DNA of 5,735 nucleotides from an uncultured Chitinophagaceae bacterium (GCA_937897585.1 CALCNY010000362.1:1-5735), one strand, 5' to 3'; shown: positions 1-5,563, counted from the stretch's first letter. Numbers and translations are program-made. The notes: generated by a model from the sequence alone, not told the origin.

Positions 1-54
1 ATGGTCATTATCCCTAGGCATGGCCTTAAGGCCATGCCTAGGGATAATGACCAT
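1..54. repeat. Perfect 54-bp palindrome (25-bp arms, TTAA centre)
   Basis: Bases 1-54 equal their own reverse complement at every position, with TTAA (26-29) at the centre and CCTAGG and CATGGCC inside each arm. As RNA it could form a 25-bp stem with a 4-nt loop. The right edge lies 10 bp past the ychF stop, so on the minus strand it could serve as a 3' hairpin or terminator, but any following T-run would lie outside the window. A GGATAAT heptamer at 42-48 recurs immediately outside at 55-61. Because the palindrome starts exactly at base 1, its true left extent is unknown and a contig-end fold-back artefact is possible. Confidence 0.93.
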
Positions 55-64
55 GGATAATATG

Positions 65-1165
65 TTATACATTAAACCTAAAATGCATCACATCACCATC
101 CTGCACCAAATATTCTTTTCCTTCAATTCTTAATTTTCCATTATCGCGGCAGGCGGCTTCTGAACCTAAGGTTACAAAATCATTATAGGCGATTACTTCT
201 GCTTTGATAAATCCTTTTTCAAAATCTGTGTGGATTACACCTGCGGCTTGTGGTGCTTTCCAGCCGTGTTGGATTGTCCAGGCACGTACTTCCTGTACAC
301 CAGCGGTAAAGTATGTAGAAAGGTTCAGTAACTTATAAGTAGAGTGAATCAATCTGTCTAAAGCAGGTTCCACCATTTTGTATTCTTCCATGAACATTTG
401 CTTATCATCTGCAGTTTCTAATTCTGCGATTTGGGCTTCGATAGCGTTGGTCATCACAATCACCTCGTTGCCTTCATTTTTTACCGCCTCGATTAAAGCT
501 TGAGAATATTTATTACCGGTATGCATAGACGCTTCGTCAACATTCGCTACATACAAAATTGGCTTGTCTGTTAATAAGAATAAATCAGCAATCGCAGATT
601 TGTCTTCTTTGCTTAAGCCCAATGCCATGATGTTCTTGCCATTATTCAATTGCTCAAGACAAGTTTTCAACACTTCATATTCCGCTTTCAATTTGGCATC
701 GCCTTGTTTCAATAATTTTTCGGTGCGTTGGATTTTTTTCTCCACGCTTTCCATGTCTTTTAATTGAAGCTCAGTTTCGATGATGCCTTTATCACCAACG
801 GGATTGATCGGACCTTCATCTCTTAAAATATTTTCATCTTCGAAACAACGAATCACATGTATAATGGCATCCACCTCACGGATATTAGCCAGGAATTTAT
901 TACCCAAACCTTCGCCTTTACTTGCACCTCTAACCAAGCCGGCAATATCTACAATTTCAATTTGAGTAGGAACCACGCGTGCCGGTTTTACCAACTCCTC
1001 CAATTTATTTAATCTAGTATCTGGAACATTCACCAAACCAGTATTGGGTTCGATAGTACAGAATCTATAATTACTTGCCTGTGCTTTTGCACTGCTGCTT
1101 ACTGCGTTGAAAAGGGTTGATTTGCCTACATTGGGTAATCCTACAATACCTGCTTTTAATGACAT
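65..1165 (-). CDS. ychF: YchF/OLA1-family ribosome-associated ATPase
   Basis: This encodes a 366-residue Obg-like P-loop ATPase, close to the 363 residues of E. coli YchF. The sequence shows the G1/P-loop GLPNVGKST (residues 9-17), the family signature FCTIEPN (35-41), the G3 motif DIAGL (73-77) followed by GLGNKFL (86-92), and NVDE (208-211) in place of the GTPase NKxD motif, the change that gives this family its ATP preference. A helical region lies at about 130-175, and the C-terminal TGS domain (about 280-366) ends in GDVMHFRFNV. Family knowledge: YchF binds ribosomes in the cytoplasm and is linked to stress and redox responses; Cys36 aligns with E. coli Cys35, a proposed redox-sensitive residue. 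The start is supported because the P-loop begins a few residues after Met1. There is no clear Shine-Dalgarno; the leader is A-rich. It is transcribed away from the repeat-rich gap and is probably monocistronic within the window. Confidence 0.98.
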   Translation of the reverse strand: MSLKAGIVGLPNVGKSTLFNAVSSSAKAQASNYRFCTIEPNTGLVNVPDTRLNKLEELVKPARVVPTQIEIVDIAGLVRGASKGEGLGNKFLANIREVDAIIHVIRCFEDENILRDEGPINPVGDKGIIETELQLKDMESVEKKIQRTEKLLKQGDAKLKAEYEVLKTCLEQLNNGKNIMALGLSKEDKSAIADLFLLTDKPILYVANVDEASMHTGNKYSQALIEAVKNEGNEVIVMTNAIEAQIAELETADDKQMFMEEYKMVEPALDRLIHSTYKLLNLSTYFTAGVQEVRAWTIQHGWKAPQAAGVIHTDFEKGFIKAEVIAYNDFVTLGSEAACRDNGKLRIEGKEYLVQDGDVMHFRFNV

Positions 1166-1188
1166 TTTGGATTTATTTTTTGAAGTTG

Positions 1189-1196
1189 CAAATGTA
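1189..1196 (-). promoter_or_regulatory. Candidate Bacteroidota -7 box for ychF
   Basis: The minus strand reads TACATTTG, an exact match to the TAnnTTTG -7 consensus of Bacteroidota primary sigma promoters, 23 bp upstream of the ychF ATG. This would give a leader of roughly 15-20 nt. No good TTG -33 element is seen at the usual distance, so the call rests on the -7 box and its position. Confidence 0.45.
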
Positions 1197-1248
1197 GGAT
1201 AATTTGGAGGGAAAAGGAATGTGGAATGGAAAATAAAATGGATGGTGG

Positions 1249-1401
1249 ATGGGTTGGATAAAGCTGGATAGGCTGAATATGATGGATATACTGGATATGC
1301 TGGATATACTGGATATACTGGATAGTCTGAATAAGTTCCAAAGGTTTAATAAGTTCAATGAGTTCAAAAAGTTTGTTGCTGAAGAAAATCTAACGTATTG
1401 A
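1249..1401 (+). other. Possible 50-codon ORF made from the repeats
   Basis: An ATG at 1249 opens a 50-codon frame ending in TGA at 1399-1401. It runs through the 9-bp tandem array (residues 6-29, repeats of LDI/LDM) and then, in the same frame, through the GTTCAA-type repeats as FQRFNKFNEFKKF (30-42), and it ends with VAEENLTY (43-50) from module A. The frame is open back to a stop at 1234. It has a highly skewed composition, no obvious Shine-Dalgarno and no recognisable family. It could be a small protein, but a frame kept open by 9-bp repeat expansion over a coding relic is more likely. The conserved module A end is the only argument for coding. Confidence 0.2.
1264..1335. repeat. 9-bp tandem repeat, eight units (CTGGATATA-type)
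   Basis: Eight contiguous 9-bp units run from 1264: CTGGATAGG, CTGAATATG, ATGGATATA, CTGGATATG, CTGGATATA twice, CTGGATAGT and CTGAATAAG. The middle units are nearly identical and the outer ones have diverged, typical of an array that grows in the centre. The unit length is a multiple of three, so both strands stay open: the plus strand gives an L-D-I tripeptide repeat and the minus strand an I-Q-Y repeat. Confidence 0.9.
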
Positions 1402-1403
1402 AC
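1362..1403 (+). repeat. Dispersed repeat module A, copy 1
   Basis: These 42 bp match the reverse complement of 5558-5599 at 35 of 42 positions with no gaps. The module is bounded by GTTCA on the left and TGAAC on the right, so its ends are themselves inverted repeats. Read on the plus strand it gives FKKFVAEENLTY followed by a stop. The other copy reads FRNFITE, stop, NLTF, stop on its minus strand, with mostly conservative changes (K/R, V/I, A/T, Y/F). Confidence 0.8.
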
Positions 1404-1430
1404 CTTTTGAACCATTGAAACCTTTTGAAC
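1399..1430. repeat. TTGAACC degenerate array
   Basis: TTGAACC occurs at 1399-1405 and 1407-1413, TTGAAACC at 1415-1422 and TTGAAC at 1425-1430. CCTTTTGAAC occurs at 1403-1412 and 1421-1430. The opposite-orientation form GTTCAA appears just to the left (1353-1371), so module A sits between inverted arrays of the same short motif. Confidence 0.75.
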
Positions 1431-1449
1431 AAAAGTCCCCTAAAAAACG

Positions 1450-1480
1450 TAACCTCCCTTTCAGGAGACATTGCTGAGAA
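1450..1480 (-). repeat. Dispersed repeat module B, copy 1
   Basis: It matches 5616-5646 in the same orientation at 27 of 31 positions, including an identical 18-bp core at 1458-1475. On the minus strand it reads FSAMSPEREV (GTT for V at 1451-1453), and the two internal differences from the other copy fall on third codon positions (AGG/AGA, GAG/GAA). In this copy it is also flanked by a 7-bp inverted repeat, GTAACCT (1449-1455) and AGGTTAC (1484-1490), with an inner TCAG/CTGA pair. That hairpin is not conserved in copy 2, so it may be fortuitous. Confidence 0.75.
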
Positions 1481-1563
1481 GATAGGTTACAGCAACCACA
1501 AACCACAAACAACCCAAAACGACTATTTTATTTTTTCGTACATTCAACCCCAAATCAAAACAC

Positions 1564-2964
1564 ATGGCATTAAGTCGCATCTGGTCGGCATTTATTATTA
1601 TAGCAATAGTTGTAGCCTCTGCAAAAATGTTTTTCACTTCAGAAAACAAAACGATTTTCAGTTCAATGGTAACCGGTAAAGCCGGAGATACGATTCTTGT
1701 AAAAAGAACTCCTGTTAATTTAGTAGATAAAGGATTGGTAAGCATTATAGACAGTAATGGCATTTTTTCGGCAGGAGAATTGAAAACAATCAGAGAAAAT
1801 GAGACTCAGCTAAAATTTTTTAAAATACAAACAGCTGATGGTATAATAGAAACTTGTCAAACCGCTGTGACATTATGTTTGAAACTCATCGGGTTCCTGG
1901 CTTTATTCATGGGCTTTTTATCGATTGCTGAAAAAGCAGGTGGGATCCGATTTTTATCCAGAATCATCAGTCCTTTTTTCTCTAAAATATTCCCCGAAGT
2001 TCCCAAAGGTCATCCGGCCATGGGACACATGATCATGAATTTTTCAGCCAATCTTTTAGGTTTGGATAATGCAGCAACACCATTTGGTTTGAAAGCGATG
2101 GACAGTTTGCAAGAATTGAATCCTAATAAATCAACGGCTTCTAATTCGCAAATTATGTTTTTGTGTTTGCATGCTTCAGGGTTAACATTAATACCAGTAA
2201 GTATAATCGCATTGCGTTCTGCAGCCAAAGCCGCCAATCCAATGGATATATTTATTCCATGTATGATAGCGACATTTATTGCCACCATTGCGGCTATGAT
2301 GATTGTGAGTATCAAACAAAAAATAAATATTTTTCAACCGGTAATTCTTGGTTGGATATTGGGCATATCGGCAATCATAGCAGCATTGATTGTGTACATA
2401 AAATCATTGAATACAGAAGCGGTTCAACAGTTTTCCGGCTCATTGAGTAGCGGACTGATTTTATTAATTTTCATTGCTATTGTATTAGGAGGTTTGTACA
2501 AAAAGATTGATGTGTTTGATGCTTTTATTGAAGGCGCTAAAGGAGGTTTTGAAACTGCGGTGCGTATCATTCCTTATTTAGTGGGCATGCTGGTAGCCAT
2601 TTCTTTACTCAGAACAAGCGGCAGTTTTGATGCATTGATTGGAACAATAAAATCAATTTTTGTTGCTGCAGGAATGGATACAAGATTTGTAGATGGTTTA
2701 CCAACAGCTTTAATCAAACCATTTAGCGGTGGTGGCGCAAGAGGTATGATGGTAGATACAATGAAAACATTTGGGCCAGATTCTTTTGCAGGAAGACTCT
2801 CGTGCATTTTGCAAGGCTCATCTGATACAACATTTTATGTGATTGCTGTTTATTTCGGTTCGGTATCGGTGAAGAATACACGCTATGCAGTAGGAGCGAT
2901 GTTACTAGCAGATTTGATTGGTATTATTACTTCGATTGGTTTGGCTTATATATTTTTTGGATAG
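1564..2964 (+). CDS. SpmA-SpmB fusion membrane protein (nucleoside-recognition/Gate domain)
   Basis: This 466-residue integral membrane protein joins the equivalents of two B. subtilis spore maturation proteins. TM1 is at about 5-24, followed by a soluble segment of about 70 residues (27-97), far longer than in B. subtilis SpmA. The SpmA-like part (about 98-250) has GFLSIAEKAG (117-126), HPAMG (150-154) and GLDNAATPFGLKAM (166-179). A linker with a membrane segment (258-279) follows. The SpmB-like part (about 295-466) has IIPYLV (335-340), RTSGSFDAL (350-358), GPDSFAGRL (404-412) and QGSSDTTFYV (417-426). In Bacillus and Clostridium, SpmA and SpmB are needed for spore core dehydration. This organism is presumably a non-sporulating Gram-negative, so the role here is unknown and a transport or gating function is only an inference from the Gate domain. 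The start at 1564 puts TM1 at the N terminus. The leader has no Shine-Dalgarno. The stop lies 5 bp from the stop of the convergent hydrolase. Confidence 0.93.
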   Translation: MALSRIWSAFIIIAIVVASAKMFFTSENKTIFSSMVTGKAGDTILVKRTPVNLVDKGLVSIIDSNGIFSAGELKTIRENETQLKFFKIQTADGIIETCQTAVTLCLKLIGFLALFMGFLSIAEKAGGIRFLSRIISPFFSKIFPEVPKGHPAMGHMIMNFSANLLGLDNAATPFGLKAMDSLQELNPNKSTASNSQIMFLCLHASGLTLIPVSIIALRSAAKAANPMDIFIPCMIATFIATIAAMMIVSIKQKINIFQPVILGWILGISAIIAALIVYIKSLNTEAVQQFSGSLSSGLILLIFIAIVLGGLYKKIDVFDAFIEGAKGGFETAVRIIPYLVGMLVAISLLRTSGSFDALIGTIKSIFVAAGMDTRFVDGLPTALIKPFSGGGARGMMVDTMKTFGPDSFAGRLSCILQGSSDTTFYVIAVYFGSVSVKNTRYAVGAMLLADLIGIITSIGLAYIFFG

Positions 2965-2975
2965 AATAATTATTC
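2964..2975. repeat. 12-bp AT-rich palindrome across the convergent gene junction
   Basis: GAATAATTATTC is a perfect palindrome that spans the 5-bp gap and touches the stop codons of both converging genes. With only A/T pairs in its core and no useful T-run on either side, it is a poor intrinsic terminator. No better hairpin lies between the two genes. Confidence 0.5.
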
Positions 2976-4166
2976 ATCATCATTCTCTGTAGAAATAGGC
3001 CCAGTGAACATTCCAATGAGTTCCTTGGCTTTGTATATGTTTCTGTTGTATTTATTTCCAATGACAATAATCGTTGCATCTTCTTCTATCAATCTGATGA
3101 ACACTGCATTGCTGCCATGCCACCAGCCGTTGTGATAAATGATTTTCTTGTGAGGGAAGTTGTACATTCTCCAACCCAATCCGTAATTTCTTACTCCGGA
3201 TTTTTCATTGCTGTATGGTTTGTAAGCTTCTGCTAAAGTGGCTTTTGACAGGTATAATTCTGAAGATAATAATCTGTCCCATTTCAATAAATCTTGTGGC
3301 GTAGAGAAAATATTTTTATCTCCATACACTTTATCTAAATTAATAAAAACAGCTTGATAATTTCTGTAATCATAGCTAGGTGTAGTTCTGGCAGAATCTT
3401 TATCGCTGTATACAAAACTATTGTTCATTTTCAACGGCTCGAAAATAGATTTTTTAATGTATTCAGGATATGGCATTGAAGTTATCTTCTCAATCAACAA
3501 TGCCAATAAAGCGTAATTCGTGTTGCAGTAAGCAAAATGTTTGTTGGGTGGATTTATATTTCGCAACACATTTTTCTTACTGATTAATGTGTTTAATACA
3601 TCCTGATTGGTAACGAATTTTTTAGCACTCCAGCCAATTTCATCCATGAAATAAACATAGTTGGGAAGACCGCTTCTGTGAGTCAATAGACTTCTAATGG
3701 TAACGCCTGGGTAATTGAATGCAGGAAAGTATTTTGAAAATTCATCATCGATATTCAATTTTTTATCTTGCCATAATTTCAGCACCGCCATGGCAGTGAA
3801 TGTTTTGCTGACTGATGCGATATGCAAAGGTGTATTGGCATTAATACTATCATTATAGCCAACATGAGCAATGCCATTGTATTTTTCGAAAAGTATATTG
3901 CCATTTTTTGCGACAATCATCCCGCCGAAGAAAGCTGATTTTTTGAGGAATTCATTGTACCAATTGTTGCAGACGTTGGCTACTTGTTTTACATATTCAG
4001 GATTTATTGCAGGAGGAGTAGGTAATGAAATGGGTTTTCCAAGAGAGTCGTCTGTCTCAGGTTCTTTATGGAAGTTACCACAAGAGCTGAAACTAGTCAG
4101 CATGAGAATTATTAAAAATAGGGTGCAGATATAGCTTCGTGATGTAATTATTTTAAAAAAATCCAT
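2970..4166 (-). CDS. Beta-lactamase-fold serine hydrolase, predicted lipoprotein (S12/class C-like)
   Basis: The product has 398 residues. The N terminus is a lipoprotein signal peptide: Lys5 and Arg10, a hydrophobic core (12-24) and a lipobox-like SFSSC with Cys29. Acidic residues follow soon after (EPETDD, 35-40), reminiscent of Bacteroidota lipoprotein export signals. The catalytic domain (about 62-385) has the three penicillin-recognising motifs: SVSK (118-121, nucleophile Ser118 and Lys121), YCN (213-215) and HNG (345-347). It also has the family blocks LLTHRSGLPNY (160-170) and YGLGW (328-332). HxG instead of KTG at the third motif is typical of D-aminopeptidases and esterase-like members, so a beta-lactamase in the resistance sense is unlikely. 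The substrate cannot be inferred; peptidoglycan peptides, D-amino acid peptides or esters are options. The start at 4166 is fixed by the signal peptide. It is divergent from serA across 91 bp. Confidence 0.92.
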   Translation of the reverse strand: MDFFKIITSRSYICTLFLIILMLTSFSSCGNFHKEPETDDSLGKPISLPTPPAINPEYVKQVANVCNNWYNEFLKKSAFFGGMIVAKNGNILFEKYNGIAHVGYNDSINANTPLHIASVSKTFTAMAVLKLWQDKKLNIDDEFSKYFPAFNYPGVTIRSLLTHRSGLPNYVYFMDEIGWSAKKFVTNQDVLNTLISKKNVLRNINPPNKHFAYCNTNYALLALLIEKITSMPYPEYIKKSIFEPLKMNNSFVYSDKDSARTTPSYDYRNYQAVFINLDKVYGDKNIFSTPQDLLKWDRLLSSELYLSKATLAEAYKPYSNEKSGVRNYGLGWRMYNFPHKKIIYHNGWWHGSNAVFIRLIEEDATIIVIGNKYNRNIYKAKELIGMFTGPISTENDDE

Positions 4167-4189
4167 TAATTATGTAGTGCTTTTTTAAA

Positions 4190-4197
4190 TAAAACTA
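4190..4197 (-). promoter_or_regulatory. Weak -7-like box for the serine hydrolase gene
   Basis: The minus strand reads TAGTTTTA, one base off TAnnTTTG, 23 bp upstream of the hydrolase ATG. The position is right for a promoter, but the last G is missing and no TTG -33 element is evident in this AT-rich stretch. Confidence 0.2.
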
Positions 4198-4227
4198 ATG
4201 TTGAACAGATATTTACTTGTGTTAGAA

Positions 4228-4235
4228 TATCTTTG
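4228..4235 (+). promoter_or_regulatory. Candidate Bacteroidota -7 box for serA
   Basis: TATCTTTG is an exact match to TAnnTTTG, 22 bp upstream of the serA ATG. A TTG at 4201-4203 could be the -33 element, although the 24-bp spacing is slightly long. Transcription from here would start near 4240, giving a very short leader that begins almost at the ribosome binding site. This leaves no room for a leader peptide or riboswitch. Confidence 0.5.
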
Positions 4236-4243
4236 TGCAAAAT

Positions 4244-4249
4244 AAGGAG
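4244..4249 (+). promoter_or_regulatory. Shine-Dalgarno-like site of serA
   Basis: AAGGAG lies 8 nt before the ATG at 4258, the classical spacing. The other three genes in the window have A-rich leaders without such a site, as is usual in Bacteroidota, so serA stands out. The site supports the chosen start. Confidence 0.55.
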
Positions 4250-4257
4250 TATTTATC

Positions 4258-5490
4258 ATGGCAGAGAAAAAAAATACCAGTTATCCCAAAGAAAAAATCA
4301 ATATTTTATTCCTCGAAAATATCAGTGAAGCTGCCGCAAAGCAATTTTCTCAAAATGGATATGTAAGTGTGAAAAGATTGACAGGTGCTTTGAGTGAAGC
4401 AGAATTGATGAAGGAAATCAAGAATGTTCATATACTCGGTATTCGCAGTAAAACAACCATCACCGCAAAAGTTTTAAAAGAGGCTCAGAAGTTACAGGCA
4501 ATTGGTTGCTTTTGTATCGGCGTAAATCAAGTTGATTTGAAAGCTGCTACAGAAGCTGGTGTTGCTGTATTTAACGCTCCATATAGTAATACCAGAAGCG
4601 TGGCGGAATTGGTGATTGGCGCTTCCATTATTCTAGTCAGAAAAATTTTAGATAAAAATAAAGCTGCTCATGAAGGCAAGTGGATGAAGGATGCAAAAGG
4701 TAGTCATGAATTGAGAGGAAAAACATTAGGCATCATCGGTTATGGTAATATCGGAAGTCAGGTTAGTGTGCTTGCAGAAGCTTTGGGAATGAAGGTTGTT
4801 TTCTATGATGTTGAAACAAAATTGCCTTTGGGAAATGCTTCTGATTGCAAGTCCTTAAAAGAATTATTGCAGCAAAGTGATGTGGTTACGCTTCATGTAC
4901 CTGAATTGGATACTACCAAAAATTTAATCAACAAGTCTAACCTAAAATATTTCAAGAAAGGCGCTGTGCTGATCAATTATGCAAGGGGAGAAGTGATCGA
5001 CATTAAAGCTTTAAAATCTTCTTTGGAATCAGGTGATTTAGGTGGTGCCGCTATCGATGTGTTTCCATGGGAGCCTGAAAAAAATGGAGATGATTTTAAT
5101 ACTCCTTTGCAAGGTTTGTCGAACGTATTACTTACCCCTCACATCGGCGGAAGTACACAGGAAGCACAAAATAACATTGGCATGGATGTTAGTGCTAAAT
5201 TGTTTAATTATCTAGAAAAAGGTATCAGTACTGGTTCTCATACTTTACCTGCTATGGCTTTGCCTCCTCAGGAAGGCTCTCATCGTATTTTGCATGTCCA
5301 TAAAAATGTTCCCGGTGTATTAAGTCAAATCAACACCGCCTTAAGCAAAATCAACATCCTTGGTCAATACCTAAAAACCAATGAAGATATAGGATATGTT
5401 GTTTTGGACATTGATAAAAGCATCAGCAAAAATGCGATGGAATTGTTGAAGAAGGTGAAGCATACGATTAAGGTGAGGATATTGTATTAA
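4258..5490 (+). CDS. serA: D-3-phosphoglycerate dehydrogenase with C-terminal ACT domain
   Basis: The enzyme oxidises 3-phosphoglycerate to 3-phosphohydroxypyruvate with NAD+, the first step of serine synthesis in the cytoplasm. The 410-residue length equals that of E. coli SerA. Visible blocks are AIGCFCIGVNQVDL (81-94), NAPYSNTRSVAELVIG (106-121), the dinucleotide motif GYGNIG (161-166) with acidic Asp184, and catalytic Arg243 (ARG), Glu272 (WEP) and His295 in LLTPHIGGSTQEAQ. The ACT domain (about 342-410) keeps His348, Asn350 and Asn366, which align by hand with the E. coli serine-binding His344, Asn346 and Asn364, so serine feedback inhibition is likely. Relative to E. coli, Lys39 and Arg62 near the substrate phosphate site appear as Thr42 and Lys65. 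No serB or serC lies beside it. It is divergent from the hydrolase and has its own promoter and Shine-Dalgarno site. Confidence 0.97.
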   Translation: MAEKKNTSYPKEKINILFLENISEAAAKQFSQNGYVSVKRLTGALSEAELMKEIKNVHILGIRSKTTITAKVLKEAQKLQAIGCFCIGVNQVDLKAATEAGVAVFNAPYSNTRSVAELVIGASIILVRKILDKNKAAHEGKWMKDAKGSHELRGKTLGIIGYGNIGSQVSVLAEALGMKVVFYDVETKLPLGNASDCKSLKELLQQSDVVTLHVPELDTTKNLINKSNLKYFKKGAVLINYARGEVIDIKALKSSLESGDLGGAAIDVFPWEPEKNGDDFNTPLQGLSNVLLTPHIGGSTQEAQNNIGMDVSAKLFNYLEKGISTGSHTLPAMALPPQEGSHRILHVHKNVPGVLSQINTALSKINILGQYLKTNEDIGYVVLDIDKSISKNAMELLKKVKHTIKVRILY

Positions 5491-5501
5491 AGCCCCCTCG
5501 A

Positions 5502-5516
5502 TCCCCCGAAGGGGGA
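5502..5516 (+). terminator. G/C-run hairpin after serA
   Basis: TCCCCC-GAA-GGGGGA forms a 6-bp stem with a 3-nt loop, starting 11 bp after the serA stop. A second C-run (5493-5498, CCCCCT) could pair with the same G-run (AGGGGG, 5510-5515), giving two exclusive folds. What follows is only moderately T-rich (TTGATTATGTTTTG), so termination is plausible but unproven. Short C-run/G-run hairpins of this kind look like dispersed intergenic elements rather than a site unique to serA. Confidence 0.4.
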
Positions 5517-5531
5517 AGTTGATTATGTTTT

Positions 5532-5563
5532 GTTCAAAAGGTTTCATAGGTTCAAAAGTTCAA
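5532..5563. repeat. GTTCAAAAG array, left flank of repeat copy 2
   Basis: GTTCAAAAGG (5532-5541), GGTTCAAAAG (5549-5558) and GTTCAAAA (5558-5565) form a degenerate array. It is inverted relative to the CCTTTTGAAC array at 5659-5697, so modules A and B of copy 2 are bracketed by inverted arrays, including a perfect 10-bp pair (5532-5541 and 5661-5670). Confidence 0.7.

Larger units (their letters stand above)
1166..1563. other. Repeat-rich intergenic region between ychF and the spmAB fusion
   Basis: This 398-bp divergent gap has no convincing conventional gene. From left to right it holds the ychF promoter region, a GGAATG/GGATGG-rich stretch (1206-1257), a 9-bp tandem array (1264-1335), GTTCAA-type degenerate repeats (1335-1371), module A of a dispersed repeat (1362-1403), a TTGAACC array (1399-1430), module B (1450-1480), and a C/A-rich leader of about 70 bp before the spmAB start. 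The sequence TATTTTTT (1529-1536) is one base off TAnnTTTG and is the only weak promoter candidate for the plus-strand gene. Confidence 0.8.

Noticed and set aside
564..965. Two plus-strand ORFs (67 and 61 codons) inside the ychF region
   Set aside because: They lie antisense to a full-length, well-conserved ychF and have no recognisable motifs; they are shadows of its codon structure.
1156..1415. Minus-strand ORFs with I-Q-Y and S-I-S repeats upstream of ychF
   Set aside because: They result from the 9-bp tandem array, which stays open in several frames, and they run into the ychF promoter and start. No conserved protein is recognisable.
1466..1490. GCTGAGA followed by a stem, suggesting a TPP riboswitch
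   Set aside because: Only the short GCTGAGA string fits; the ACCTGA block and the rest of the riboswitch core are absent, and the downstream gene is not a thiamine gene.
1425..1763. ORFs on both strands (84 and 100 codons) around the start of the spmAB fusion
   Set aside because: Both overlap the N-terminal coding part of the spmAB fusion in other frames and contain no known motif; only their repeat module B portion is of interest and is reported as a repeat.
2010..2807. Three ORFs of 77-101 codons within the spmAB fusion in other frames
   Set aside because: The true frame shows continuous SpmA and SpmB motifs; these are shadows.
3871..4134. Plus-strand 87-codon ORF inside the serine hydrolase gene
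   Set aside because: It is antisense to the signal peptide and N-terminal domain, which have clear functional features.
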